A stretch of DNA of 30,022 nt from a virus. The stretch lies in IMG/VR virus record IMGVR_UViG_3300045135_000817, positions 1 through 30,022 of that record; one strand, 5' to 3'. Position 1 is the first letter of the stretch. Each line of letters starts with the position of its first letter. Shown here one piece after another: positions 1-7,472 of the stretch. The position numbers and the translations under genes were made by a program. The notes beneath the pieces are model-generated. The model had not been told where the DNA came from. It searched no databases and was given only the letters and a program-made list of their open reading frames with translations.

Positions 1-573
1 AGCAATCGTTAAGTCGCCACCAGAGTTATAAATAGCCGATGTATCTGTTGTGCTATCAAAGAATAGACGGGCAGACGAAGTTGCATCAATTCCGTTTTGC
101 GCAAGTTCAATGCCGTTAGCATATGATCCACCAACTGTAACTGTTGTGTTGGCTGTGCTTTCGCCTATTGCCGCACCATCAGCAACGACAGTACCCGTTA
201 CGTCAATACCTGTTGAGGTGGTGGCGAGTTTAGCTGCGTTGTCATGGTACAGAGTAACGGCCCCATTTGTTACGAAGGAAGCCATACTTTCTCCGTCAGC
301 CGAGTTATTTATCCAAACAGCACCGCCATTTGTCTTTAAATATAGATTACCAGTACCCGCATCTTGGATATTACTGTGTGACCCATCGTGATAAATCTGC
401 AAATCCGCAGATGCACCAAACTGCGCCTTGACGTTATCGCCAAAGTTAAGCGTACCCGTCAGAGTGCCGCCAGATAATTCCAGCTTATCCGTATTTAGAT
501 TTGTGAAGTTGCTGTCAACTTCGGCATGGGTTAACGGTGAACCCTTCCCTGAACGTGTAACAATCGTAGACAT
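1..573 (-). CDS. Phage tail fibre / receptor-binding protein, N-terminal part (runs off left edge)
   Basis: An open frame starts with ATG at 573 and reads 191 codons to the window edge without a stop, so the C-terminal part is missing. The N-terminus (MSTIVTRSGKGSPLTHAEVD) followed by NFTNL and a LSGGTLTGTL repeat is typical of marine phage fibre proteins. The motif DLQIYHDGSHSNI, near residue 60, also recurs in such fibres. The middle is rich in Thr, Ala and Gly and looks like repetitive beta-structure. It is the last gene seen in a minus-strand block of tail and terminase genes, 3 bp after its neighbour. The role in host recognition is inferred from family resemblance. Confidence 0.75.
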   Translation of the reverse strand, partial: MSTIVTRSGKGSPLTHAEVDSNFTNLNTDKLELSGGTLTGTLNFGDNVKAQFGASADLQIYHDGSHSNIQDAGTGNLYLKTNGGAVWINNSADGESMASFVTNGAVTLYHDNAAKLATTSTGIDVTGTVVADGAAIGESTANTTVTVGGSYANGIELAQNGIDATSSARLFFDSTTDTSAIYNSGGDLTIA

Positions 574-576
574 AGA

Positions 577-990
577 TTAGTCCAATCGTATTTTTAGATT
601 ACCTGCCGAAATGCGGAAAATATCGCCCGTGTCTATTGCTTTAGGGAGCGCAGTCGTAAAGTCGCTTGGATCGGTCAACTCAGCATACGCAAGCAAGTTG
701 CCACCCGTCAAAGCGTCATACACGCCTGCGTATGTCACAGTACCCCAAGATGCCGTTGCCGTGGGAAACTCAATCGCTGCCCCAGTTGTCGCCTCTGTTG
801 GGCTTGTGCCGCTCACAGTAAACGCCGCAGTTTGACGCGCGTATGACCCGCCAGACACTTCCGTACCCGCCGCGCTATCGCTAGACGCAGATGTATGCAA
901 GCCAACGTAAAGCGTAGTCGGTGCAGTATACGCAACACCGCCGAATACATGGTCAAGGATTTTGTCCTCAAGATAATCTGTAAAGCTCAT
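577..990 (-). CDS. Conserved phage tail-associated protein (GLHT family)
   Basis: This 137-residue protein has the pattern of a small structural protein found in many phages and prophages. It has a YVGLHTSAS motif near residue 28, GTEVSGGSYARQ near 43, TASWGTVTYAGV near 80, and a C-terminal DIFRISAGNLKIRLD. Such proteins are usually annotated as tail fibre or minor tail proteins; the exact role is not known. Its ATG overlaps the stop of the upstream adaptor gene (TGATG), so the two are probably translationally coupled. It sits between the adaptor and the tail fibre, which fits a virion role. Confidence 0.65.
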   Translation of the reverse strand: MSFTDYLEDKILDHVFGGVAYTAPTTLYVGLHTSASSDSAAGTEVSGGSYARQTAAFTVSGTSPTEATTGAAIEFPTATASWGTVTYAGVYDALTGGNLLAYAELTDPSDFTTALPKAIDTGDIFRISAGNLKIRLD

Positions 991-1610
991 CAGTAACTCC
1001 TAATGCTCATGCGCATACCCGAAGTCGTGCTACGCGCTTTGTCCGATGCCATATTAACATTGTCTATGGCAGATTGATAGAGAGATGCCCAAATCTGAGT
1101 GCGCTGATCATCAACAAGGTAGGGCGCGGAATGCACAAGCGCACCATACAGGTACGCATCTGGCGCATACTCAAGCACCCAATTGCTTGTATTGCTGTCA
1201 GACAGCGCAGGCGTTCTGCCATAGTACAAAAGCTCTGCCGTGTATGCAGTGTCAGGCGTTGGGAAGATTTCAAACGCGCCATCGCTCATTGTAAAATACT
1301 GCGGGCGACCTGCTACGTTTGCGGCGCTCATGCGGCGATTAATCATGTCTGCGTGCGAAGTTTGGCGCAGTTCGTATGTTTGACCGCCAGACAAGTAAAA
1401 GCGAATGCTTTCAAGCCAATCAGATGGCACGCGAGAATACTGGTCATCTAGCTGCACAGTTGCGCGTTTTTCCATACGCCAGTGACGTATCTTTCGATCC
1501 ATGTCGGCTTCTGCAAGACTAATGAAGTCAGGAATAACGCTTGTAAGATCATCGCGGTTTAGCCAGTTGGCTATTGCTGTCTTTAGTTCTGCATAGGTTG
1601 TAATAGCCAT
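990..1610 (-). CDS. Head-tail adaptor protein, SU10-like
   Basis: The start is placed at ATG 1610 (206 aa), overlapping the upstream stop as TAATG and preceded by GGTGAAG; a GTG two codons earlier is less likely. The N-terminal pattern TYAELKTAIANWLNR, then IPDFISLAEADMDRKIRHWRM, matches phage adaptor proteins of the SU10/P22-type connector. These form a ring under the portal and link head to tail. The middle part (PSDWLESIRFYLSGG, FEIFPTPD, ELLYYGRTP) and the alanine-rich helical end also fit. It is separated from the portal gene by about 20 kb, which is unusual if this is the only adaptor. Confidence 0.7.
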   Translation of the reverse strand: MAITTYAELKTAIANWLNRDDLTSVIPDFISLAEADMDRKIRHWRMEKRATVQLDDQYSRVPSDWLESIRFYLSGGQTYELRQTSHADMINRRMSAANVAGRPQYFTMSDGAFEIFPTPDTAYTAELLYYGRTPALSDSNTSNWVLEYAPDAYLYGALVHSAPYLVDDQRTQIWASLYQSAIDNVNMASDKARSTTSGMRMSIRSY

Positions 1611-1870
1611 TACCACTTCACCTTATTTGCCCAATATGCGGCGCTCATCTTGCCTTTGGAAATGTTTTTAGCGTGCCTTGCCTTAAACGACTTAGCACGC
1701 TTTGTCATAGTCTTATCACCAGTTTTGCCTTGCTGACCAAAGCGGATCGTCTTTACCTTATCACCTTCTTTAGCCACAACTACGTGTGACTTGGTTTTGT
1801 GGCTTGGAGTGCGCTTAGGCTTATTATAACCCGATACTCCAGCGCGGGCGAGGCGGGGGTCTTTAGGCAT
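1610..1870 (-). CDS. Conserved small basic phage protein, unknown function
   Basis: This is an 86-residue, strongly basic protein with the sequence blocks GVSGYNKPKRTPSHKTKSH, VVVAKEGDKVKTIRFGQQG and KRAKSFKARHAKNI. The pattern recurs in many marine phage contigs, as far as I recall, without an assigned function. Both ends overlap neighbours as TAATG. High Lys/Arg content and its place among terminase and head-tail genes suggest contact with DNA or a packaging role, but that is inference. Confidence 0.6.
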   Translation of the reverse strand: MPKDPRLARAGVSGYNKPKRTPSHKTKSHVVVAKEGDKVKTIRFGQQGKTGDKTMTKRAKSFKARHAKNISKGKMSAAYWANKVKW

Positions 1871-2928
1871 TAGAACGCTGGTCCTGTAAATGGTGCGGGC
1901 TTTGGTGTCTCTCTGCGAAGAATGTCAGCACGCTCTGCAATAAGGCGTTTACGTTCTGGGTCAGAAAGGTCAAACAAGGTGCCGCCTGTTTCAGTAAACA
2001 ACTGACGCTCAGCCTGATACTCTGGACGACTTTTGTAATACGTTGAGTAATCATCTCTGCCGCCAGAAATTACATAATCCTTGTAGTCTTGAACGATTAA
2101 AGGATCATTTTCCATCGCACGCAAAGGTATCGTCGCTGACAATGATTGCAGCATTGTTTGCGCCTCACTGGGCGGCGCTGATGGCACATCAAGCAAAGCG
2201 CCTACGCTTGGCGCATCCATATTAGTTGCGGATGGTGGCACCATGGTTTGACGCGGCAACAATCCCATTGGGTCTGGGGTTTTAGGCGGCTCTGGCGTTT
2301 TATAGCTGCCCATAGTAGAAATCCCTAGTGCCGCTGGGGCTTCAATTTCAGAACCACCTTGAAGTTGATCTTGCGTAACAGGCTCCATTGCCGCTTGCCC
2401 CGCAAGAATACCCGCAGCACGCATGCGTTGATTTTCTGTAAGCGTAGAAGGTTCCGTACCTCGCTGAAAGTTACGAGGATCAAATTCAGCAGCAGGCACA
2501 GCTTGACCCATAACAATGGCTTCTTTTTGCGCATCCGTAAGCGTAGATGGCTCAGTACCCCGCTGAAAGTTACGAGGGTCAGATGTAACAGGAAGAGTAG
2601 GGGGCAGTAAGCTCTCACTATATTCAGTGATTGGTGTACCAGTTGTCATAGTTGGGCGCAAAACAGGTTTAGGTGAGCTAGTTCGTGCAGATGTGCGTGC
2701 AGCAATACGCTCAACATTATCCTGCGCTTCAAGCGGTTTAGCAAAGAGATTACCAAGGATAGACAGTAGGCCACCGCCCTCAAACTTATCGCCAGATGCG
2801 CCAGCACCGCCACCGTCTAACATGTCCATCAAGCCAGTAAAACGCTTGCCTGTACCTTCACGCCCGCCACGTATTGCGTTTAACGCACCTAAGCCAGCAA
2901 GTAATCCTAGTGCTGCTCCTGCTTTCAT
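1870..2928 (-). CDS. Putative virion-associated protein with internal repeat
   Basis: This 352-residue protein is not recognised. The N-terminus is small-residue rich (AALGLLAGLGALNAIRGG) and could be a hydrophobic or membrane-interacting helix. Two copies of DPRNFQRGTEPSTLT occur about 32 residues apart, near residues 116 and 150, so part of the gene arose by internal duplication. The C-terminal third has SYYKSRPEY-like and DLSDPERKRLIAERADIL segments. It is rich in Pro, Thr and Ala. Its context between tail and terminase genes suggests a virion or internal protein. Its ATG overlaps the stop of the 40-residue gene upstream (ATGA). Confidence 0.5.
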   Translation of the reverse strand: MKAGAALGLLAGLGALNAIRGGREGTGKRFTGLMDMLDGGGAGASGDKFEGGGLLSILGNLFAKPLEAQDNVERIAARTSARTSSPKPVLRPTMTTGTPITEYSESLLPPTLPVTSDPRNFQRGTEPSTLTDAQKEAIVMGQAVPAAEFDPRNFQRGTEPSTLTENQRMRAAGILAGQAAMEPVTQDQLQGGSEIEAPAALGISTMGSYKTPEPPKTPDPMGLLPRQTMVPPSATNMDAPSVGALLDVPSAPPSEAQTMLQSLSATIPLRAMENDPLIVQDYKDYVISGGRDDYSTYYKSRPEYQAERQLFTETGGTLFDLSDPERKRLIAERADILRRETPKPAPFTGPAF

Positions 2929-3047
2929 TTCTTTTTACCTTTTTTCTTTGCGCTGAGCTTCTTCAAGTCTGCGCCAGTAATTTTCTTGCGTGGTGGAGCC
3001 ACTGCGGCTAACTTTTTTTGCTTTGGGCTATATTTAGAATACGGCAT
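2925..3047 (-). CDS. Tiny Lys-rich protein (40 aa)
   Basis: ATG at 3047 to TGA at 2925 gives 40 residues beginning MPYSKYSPKQKKLAAVAPP and ending in a Lys-rich tail. It overlaps the stop of the upstream gene (TAATG) and the start of the downstream gene (ATGA), which supports real translation. Similar tiny Lys-rich proteins occur near terminase genes in marine phages. No function is known; DNA binding is possible from charge alone. Confidence 0.55.
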   Translation of the reverse strand: MPYSKYSPKQKKLAAVAPPRKKITGADLKKLSAKKKGKKK

Positions 3048-3238
3048 TAGGACTTCACCTGCTTTTCCCATTCATAACACTTAACTTGGGTAATTGTATA
3101 CGTTGGATATTTCATCTGCAAAGAGGGAACCCCATTCTGCATAAAATCCGCTATGCATTTATTCTCATCGTCATACGCAGGACCACCGACTGCAAAGCAG
3201 TAATTCTGAGCGCATAAAAGAACAAATGCAGTAAACAT
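3047..3238 (-). CDS. Small protein with signal-like N-terminus, unknown
   Basis: A 63-residue protein starts MFTAFVLLCAQNYCFAVGG, a short hydrophobic segment that resembles a signal peptide or single membrane anchor. The rest is mixed (DDENKCIADFMQNG, YTITQVKCYEWEKQ) and has two cysteines after the hydrophobic part. The stop and start overlap neighbours, so it lies in the same operon. Possibly a small periplasmic or envelope-associated phage protein; function unknown. Confidence 0.5.
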   Translation of the reverse strand: MFTAFVLLCAQNYCFAVGGPAYDDENKCIADFMQNGVPSLQMKYPTYTITQVKCYEWEKQVKS

Positions 3239-3242
3239 TACA

Positions 3243-3422
3243 TCACTTCTTACCCTTTACTTTCTTCTTAGCTGTTTTAGCCGCTGCTTTAAACGCTTTA
3301 GCTGTTGGCGCACCTTTTGCACCAGCTTTGCGCATCTTCTCGCCAGAGCCTGCAGCAATTCTTTTACGTTTTGCATGAATCGCATCGTATAGCCCTTTAT
3401 CTCCAGCTTTTTTTCTAGGCAT
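3243..3422 (-). CDS. Small Lys/Ala-rich conserved phage protein (59 aa)
   Basis: ATG 3422 to TGA 3243 encodes 59 residues starting MPRKKAGDKGLYDAIHAKRK, followed by AAGSGEKMRKAGAKGAPT and a Lys/Ala-rich tail. The pattern GDKGLYDxIHxKRxRI then GSGExMRKPGxKGAPT recurs in phages, in what I believe is the DUF5872-like family, with unknown function. It overlaps the end of the HNH gene upstream by 8 nt. Strong positive charge suggests nucleic acid contact (inference). Confidence 0.6.
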   Translation of the reverse strand: MPRKKAGDKGLYDAIHAKRKRIAAGSGEKMRKAGAKGAPTAKAFKAAAKTAKKKVKGKK

Positions 3423-3933
3423 CCTTTACAAACTCCACGTCGAGAGACAATTCTTCATCTGATAACCACATGGTAACAGATTTACATATATCAAAAAATG
3501 TCTCTGCATCCAAATCTGATTTCATTCTGTTGACGACATTACAACATAAAACAGTGTTTTCAGGAATGTAACCAATACTACTATCAATCCTTTCAACCGA
3601 AACAGAAAGCAATGTATTTGGTTGCAGTTCCATCTTAAAACCAGTGTAAACGCAAATACCTTCTTGACGCTCCCACATATCAATTAAGTCTTGACGCGTT
3701 ATTAAAAAATCATGCCCTCTCTTATCGGAAGAGTTTTTGCAGGTTCGCAAGAATGTTGTTATTCTTCCCTCAAATGTAGAATATCGCTTCTGTCTTGATT
3801 TTAGATTTCCTGCCTTGCAGCACTCCTTACACCAAGAGTGAAATCCGTCTTTCCTCTGCGAGTGCCTAAAGAAAAACTCATTCGTCGCAGGAAAAGTTGC
3901 CTTGCATTTAAAACAGGTACGACCCTTCGCCAT
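3415..3933 (-). CDS. HNH endonuclease with N-terminal zinc finger (probable homing endonuclease)
   Basis: The 172-residue protein has an N-terminal Cys4 zinc-binding part: CFKC at 7-10 and CKEC at 35-38. It then has an HNH-type core with CVYTGFKM, SVERIDSSIGYIPENT and NVVNRMKSDL. This is the layout of small phage HNH endonucleases, many of which are free-standing homing enzymes. The codons are visibly more A/T-rich (AAA, TTT, AAT) than those of the flanking terminase genes, which suggests transfer. It sits between two tiny genes, with its start overlapping the upstream stop (TAATG). Confidence 0.75.
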   Translation of the reverse strand: MAKGRTCFKCKATFPATNEFFFRHSQRKDGFHSWCKECCKAGNLKSRQKRYSTFEGRITTFLRTCKNSSDKRGHDFLITRQDLIDMWERQEGICVYTGFKMELQPNTLLSVSVERIDSSIGYIPENTVLCCNVVNRMKSDLDAETFFDICKSVTMWLSDEELSLDVEFVKDA

Positions 3934-4010
3934 TACTTATACTTCTTACCCTGACACTTCCCAGCACGCTTACACGCTGCAGGTGTTGGACAACCTTTGC
4001 ATGGTTTCAT
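3933..4010 (-). CDS. Micro-protein, Cys/Lys-rich (25 aa)
   Basis: ATG at 4010 is preceded by a strong GGAG ribosome binding site (GGAGTTAGCT). The frame encodes MKPCKGCPTPAACKRAGKC plus a short Lys-rich tail, ending TAATG at the HNH start. The four cysteines (CxxC...C...C) suggest metal binding. Very similar micro-proteins appear next to terminase genes in other aquatic phages, as I recall. Function unknown. Confidence 0.5.
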   Translation of the reverse strand: MKPCKGCPTPAACKRAGKCQGKKYK

Positions 4011-4041
4011 AGCTAACTCCTTTTGCTGCAAACGTATCACA

Positions 4042-5448
4042 TTATGCAATTCCGCGCAAATTCCGTTTTATTTCGCCTCGCCAAGAGCTAAACGAGCCAG
4101 ATAACGCAGTTGCAGCGTCACTTGCCATAGTCAAACACAGGGCATCAGCCAAGTCAGGCGAGGCCAAACCACGCTTGCGCATCTCATCCTTACTCTCAGC
4201 TTTCATTTTACCACTAGAGGTAAAGCTATACCTAATACTGGTCAACTCTGCGATGAGTTGGTCATTCTTAGGTAGCTTACATGAGCGATCTTCTAGCCAA
4301 CCTTTAGTTTTAAACCAAAGTTCACTCCGCAGATTAAGATAGGTATCGCCCATGCTTGGCGCTTCAGCGACGTTTACGCCGCGCACAGGCAAGCCAATCT
4401 CACGCAGGCGGTCCACCACACCTGAACCTACGCCAATGCTATCGACAAGTATCTGCGTGGGCTGTCTGCTGGGCGGTAACGCCTCATACTCAGCAACCAC
4501 CCTACCCACAGTCTGCATCAAATCCAGCCCAGACCAAGCCCTAAGCTCAGTCACAATCGGACCCTGACGCTTACACAGCGCAGTCTTATCCGTACCAAAC
4601 CGTGCTACATCCAAACCCCAGACTGACTTGGTATCCTCATCAATCTGCACATCGCGGTGCGTGGCATTCTCCACAAGATGAAACGGAATAATCGTGTCAT
4701 CGTCTGCAAGCGGAAACTCACCCAGCACACGAATACGAAACGCATTGCTTTCCTCGCCATACCTGAGCCGCATCTCATTGACGAACTCATCGCTGACCAA
4801 GGGGCTATCTACGCAAGACCACCTGCGCGTCCACCAGCTATCTGCCATGCGCGTCTGGCTTTCAAAAAACGTACCACTGGAGCGCGTAGGGTTGCTGAGC
4901 ATGATCGTAGTCGCGTTATGGCCCGACATAGACCCAGCAGCAGCCTCAAATACCTGCTCAGGCACACCAGAGGCTTCGTCCACAACCAACATAACATGCT
5001 CAGAGTGAACCCCAGCCAAGGCTTCAGGCGTTTCTGCCCTACTCGTCCTTGCAGAAATAAACATCTCTGCGGGCGCAGAGGTATGCTCAACGCGATCCGA
5101 TTTCACGTTAAGTATGCTCTGCAACCCTTCAGGCAACTCGTTGATCCAGCGCTTCAGCTCCGCAAACAACGCGTCAAAAAGCTGACTAGAAGTTGGCGCA
5201 GTTACAACAACTTTATTTGGGTAATGCATCAAAAAATACCATAGCATTGCCCATGATGCTGCTGTAGACTTACCAGTACCATGACCAGACCGAATGCTAA
5301 TCTTGCGTTCGCCAGACGCAATCGCTTCCAAAAATTCCGCTTGATACGGCAGTGGCTCCACATCAAGCACTTCGCGCACAAATAAAGTAGGCTTCTTGCC
5401 GTACCTCTGCACAAACTCAAGCATTGTGTTCTGCGCATTCTCACTCAT
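4042..5448 (-). CDS. terL: Terminase large subunit
   Basis: TerL packages phage DNA into the prohead, with an ATPase motor and a nuclease that cuts concatemers. The start is ATG 5448 (468 aa) with AAGGTGA upstream; a TTG two codons earlier is less likely. Walker A is GHGTGKST near residue 55-62, Walker B MLVVDE near 153-158, and a SNPT coupling motif lies near 185. The C-terminal RNase H-like nuclease shows GLDVARFGTDKT near 278, ILVDSIGVGSG near 333 and SPDLADALCLTM near 430, giving the usual acidic triad. The gene overlaps terS by 8 nt. All expected motifs are present. Confidence 0.95.
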   Translation of the reverse strand: MSENAQNTMLEFVQRYGKKPTLFVREVLDVEPLPYQAEFLEAIASGERKISIRSGHGTGKSTAASWAMLWYFLMHYPNKVVVTAPTSSQLFDALFAELKRWINELPEGLQSILNVKSDRVEHTSAPAEMFISARTSRAETPEALAGVHSEHVMLVVDEASGVPEQVFEAAAGSMSGHNATTIMLSNPTRSSGTFFESQTRMADSWWTRRWSCVDSPLVSDEFVNEMRLRYGEESNAFRIRVLGEFPLADDDTIIPFHLVENATHRDVQIDEDTKSVWGLDVARFGTDKTALCKRQGPIVTELRAWSGLDLMQTVGRVVAEYEALPPSRQPTQILVDSIGVGSGVVDRLREIGLPVRGVNVAEAPSMGDTYLNLRSELWFKTKGWLEDRSCKLPKNDQLIAELTSIRYSFTSSGKMKAESKDEMRKRGLASPDLADALCLTMASDAATALSGSFSSWRGEIKRNLRGIA

Positions 5449-5935
5449 GGTCAATCACCTTCGTTTTACGCAGCGCGTCTAAGTGAAAATCACCGATATT
5501 AATGTTGATTTGCTGGTTTCCCTTATTACCATACCTTTGCTGGTTCCAAGCAGCCGCAGCAAGATTATTCTGGCCCACCTGCTGCTTCAATATACCCAAA
5601 TCAATCTGCGATACATTGGCCTCACTTGCGTCCCGCGTATTCTCACCGCTCAGCGCCTCAAAAACCTCACGCTGTCTGCGATCAGACATATTCTCAATCA
5701 GCTCAAAGTTCTTATCAAAATATGCATCAGCAGCGTCTCTGCGGGCCTCATTGACCGCCGCAGTTAATTCTGGGTTTTTCATTATTAAAACTCTAAGCGC
5801 ACCCTCTGACATATCCAAGTCTGCCGCCAAGCTGCGCAAAGACTTTGCTTCTAAAATCCACTCAAGCAAATATTCACCGCCACCCCTGCGCATAATTTCA
5901 GCAGTGCGCTTCTGACGTAAAGCATTGCCAGCCAT
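5441..5935 (-). CDS. terS: Terminase small subunit (probable)
   Basis: The gene lies directly upstream of terL and overlaps it by 8 nt, the usual terS position. The start is set at ATG 5935 (164 aa) because AGAAGGA lies just upstream; a TTG nine codons earlier has no such support. An N-terminal helix-turn-helix is suggested by ILEAKSLRSLAADLDMSEG and ALRVLIMKNPEL. A helical middle and a NNLAAAAWNQQRYGNK segment follow. Small terminases bind the packaging site with an HTH and oligomerise through a central helix. The call rests on context plus the HTH-like segment. Confidence 0.75.
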   Translation of the reverse strand: MAGNALRQKRTAEIMRRGGGEYLLEWILEAKSLRSLAADLDMSEGALRVLIMKNPELTAAVNEARRDAADAYFDKNFELIENMSDRRQREVFEALSGENTRDASEANVSQIDLGILKQQVGQNNLAAAAWNQQRYGNKGNQQININIGDFHLDALRKTKVIDHE

Positions 5936-6166
5936 ACTAAATCCTTCTCTGATTGCACGCAAATTTTAACATGATACCGCGCAAAAGCAAGCGGGGGAGG
6001 GCGGGGGGCTGCAGGAAGGATTACTGGGAACAACGCACAGGGAGGGAAGCGTTCTTCGCGAGGGCAGCACCCCCTGCTTTTATATAACACGGATTTTTGT
6101 GTGTGGGAATGTATAATAATAATAGGGGGTGGGGTGGGGGCTAGACGGGGGGGGTTCTCGGCAAAA

Positions 6167-6184
6167 CTGAACTGACCAGTTTAG
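6167..6184. promoter_or_regulatory. Operator-like inverted repeat, copy 1
   Basis: CTGAACTG-AC-CAGTTTAG is an 8-2-8 inverted repeat with one mismatched pair, followed by TTTA. A second copy with the same layout lies at 6282-6299. The paired sites suggest binding by a dimeric regulator; the regulator is not identified. Confidence 0.55.
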
Positions 6185-6281
6185 TTTAACATTCTAGCTC
6201 AACCATAGGTAGCACGCATAATAGGGATTATGTTAAATTGGCGTTTTTCGTGGGTTTTGCGTTCGCCTTATAAGTGTATTG

Positions 6282-6299
6282 CTAAACTGAACGGTTTAG
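6282..6299. promoter_or_regulatory. Operator-like inverted repeat, copy 2
   Basis: CTAAACTG-AA-CGGTTTAG has the same 8-2-8 layout as copy 1 and is also followed by TTTA. The two copies are 115 bp apart start to start, close to 11 helical turns, so bound dimers could face the same side of the DNA. Confidence 0.55.
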
Positions 6300-6355
6300 T
6301 TTATTCGCGCGCGCCCGCCTGCGACCTGCGTTTTATTGTGTGATGCGTTGGTTTT

Positions 6356-6370
6356 GTGACGTAACGTCAC
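6356..6370. promoter_or_regulatory. 15-bp perfect palindrome upstream of plus-strand genes
   Basis: GTGACGT-A-ACGTCAC is a perfect palindrome around a single central base, 74 bp before the first plus-strand gene. Downstream are two ATTGATA repeats (near 6390 and 6412) in an AT-rich stretch that could hold a promoter. The palindrome may be a second operator. Confidence 0.4.
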
Positions 6371-6443
6371 TTTGGTTTTTACTTGTTGCATTGATACTGT
6401 TTAGATATTACATTGATATCACAAGCAATGGGAAGGATACACA

Positions 6444-6677
6444 ATGGACTACGAGACAGAAAGATTTGAAGTTGATTACCATGCAGGATGGTTAGTCATC
6501 ACAGACAAAGAGAACAACCGCAACGAATGTGTGCAACTGACAAACAGCAAGGGCAGAAACATAACGCTAAGCCAGTTCAAGAGCAGCGTTAAGACTGGCG
6601 GCATTGATAAGGCATGCACTGTCTTTCTTAAACTTGCCGCGACACACAAACCAAACGCAACAGCGTGTTATTCATAA
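6444..6677 (+). CDS. Unknown small phage protein (77 aa)
   Basis: ATG follows GGAAGGATACACA, a good ribosome binding site. The 77-residue product (MDYETERFEVDYHAGWLVIT...) has no recognised motif. It looks like a small globular protein with a beta-rich first half and LSQFKSSVKTGGIDKACTVF in the second half. It is the first gene of a rightward operon of five small genes directly after the control region, the usual place for early host-takeover or regulatory proteins. Function unknown. Confidence 0.65.
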   Translation: MDYETERFEVDYHAGWLVITDKENNRNECVQLTNSKGRNITLSQFKSSVKTGGIDKACTVFLKLAATHKPNATACYS

Positions 6678-6692
6678 GAAAGGATTAAAGAC

Positions 6693-6875
6693 ATGTTCAA
6701 GGCAGCAGTAATTACCAAGGCACCAACTGGCAAATTCATTTTTGTTGGGCGCGTACCAGCAGCATTGTGCAATACCCGTTACGACACACTAGACGCGGCA
6801 AAGATCGCTGCAGTTGATTGCATGATGGAACATGGGGAAACATTTCCCGTAAATGTAGCGAATGATTTAAAGTGA
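6693..6875 (+). CDS. Unknown small phage protein (60 aa)
   Basis: A ribosome binding site (AAAGGA) precedes ATG 6693, 15 bp after the previous stop. The 60-residue product contains TGKFIFVGRVPAALCNTRYDT and TLDAAKIAAVDCMMEHG, resembling a short beta-hairpin plus a helix. Proteins of this shape are common small unknowns in phage early regions. No function can be assigned. Confidence 0.6.
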   Translation: MFKAAVITKAPTGKFIFVGRVPAALCNTRYDTLDAAKIAAVDCMMEHGETFPVNVANDLK

Positions 6876-6895
6876 CGCTACGTAACAATAGACAA

Positions 6896-6923
6896 GGTAT
6901 CACTGTGATTGCATAGTGATACC
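6896..6923 (+). promoter_or_regulatory. Hairpin / operator-like inverted repeat upstream of next gene
   Basis: GGTATCACT at 6896-6904 pairs exactly with AGTGATACC at 6915-6923. The stem extends inward by three more pairs (one G-T), leaving an ATTG loop. There is no U-run after it, so it is not an obvious terminator. It sits 21 bp before the ATG at 6945 and could act on translation, message stability or as a protein-binding site. Confidence 0.5.
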
Positions 6924-6944
6924 ACAACACAAGGAAACGAGACA

Positions 6945-7472
6945 ATGACAAGTTATATCAATACAGACCACACAACGGGCCAAATGTCGATTGACAGCGA
7001 ATACTTTGGTAAAATTTACATTCGCTTCGGCAAACACCCATCAAGCATAACATCACGCTCTGAGGGTCTTATTTACGGTGGTGGTGCGCGTTTTATCAAA
7101 GAGCAGATCAAATCTTTAGAGGAACACAAAGACGCGCTTGATATTCACATAGACTACGACAAAACGATCACGATCAATAAGGTTGATTACGAGGGTATCA
7201 GCTTTGAGATGCAAAAATTCCACGATGGATCGCGCTTATGTACATATGTGCGCGGCAAACGCAAAGGCGGTTTCTATCACGACAGTATGACAGAGGCCGC
7301 GCGTGACAAGGTGCGCAAAGAGATTGAATGCATTATTGGCGATGACTTTGACCATATTGCCAGCGCGGCGCGCGCATTCGCTATTACCAACTTCAAGCAC
7401 ACTGTTCGCGTATCATTGGAAAACGTCAAAGAGAACGTGCAATCCGCGCTTGATTACTTAGGGAAAGTGTAA
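6945..7472 (+). CDS. Unknown phage protein (175 aa)
   Basis: ATG 6945 is chosen because AAGGAAACG lies 5-14 bp upstream; an in-frame TTG at 6909 would lie inside the hairpin. The product has beta-rich stretches (KIYIRFGKHPSSI, DIHIDYDKTITINKV, RLCTYVRGKRKGGFYHD) and a helical C-terminus (AARDKVRKEIECII, VSLENVKENVQSALDYL). I do not recognise a family. It overlaps the next start (TAATG). Confidence 0.65.
   Translation: MTSYINTDHTTGQMSIDSEYFGKIYIRFGKHPSSITSRSEGLIYGGGARFIKEQIKSLEEHKDALDIHIDYDKTITINKVDYEGISFEMQKFHDGSRLCTYVRGKRKGGFYHDSMTEAARDKVRKEIECIIGDDFDHIASAARAFAITNFKHTVRVSLENVKENVQSALDYLGKV

Larger units (their letters stand above)
5936..6443. promoter_or_regulatory. Divergent non-coding control region
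   Basis: No supported gene lies in these 508 bp between terS (minus) and the first small gene on the plus strand. The terS-proximal part is G-rich on the plus strand (runs of 5-8 G near 5993-6007 and 6124-6154). An AT-rich stretch at 6077-6122 contains TATATAA (minus-strand -10-like) and TATAAT at 6112 (plus-strand -10-like), but no convincing -35 was found for either. Two copies of an 18-bp inverted repeat and a 15-bp palindrome lie in the right half. It probably holds promoters for both directions and could also hold the packaging site recognised by terminase. Confidence 0.6.

Noticed and set aside
50-391. 113-codon frame on the plus strand at the left edge
   Set aside because: It is antisense to a tail fibre gene with clear family motifs on the minus strand.
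4657-5244. 195-codon plus-strand frame inside terL
   Set aside because: Antisense shadow of the terminase gene; composition follows the opposite strand's codons.
5993-6165. G-runs as a quadruplex or packaging signal
   Set aside because: The runs are clear, but nothing in the sequence alone ties them to either role, so they are only noted in the control region entry.
6909-6944. Upstream TTG extension of the 175-residue gene
   Set aside because: The TTG lies in the loop region of a strong hairpin, while the ATG at 6945 has a good ribosome site.
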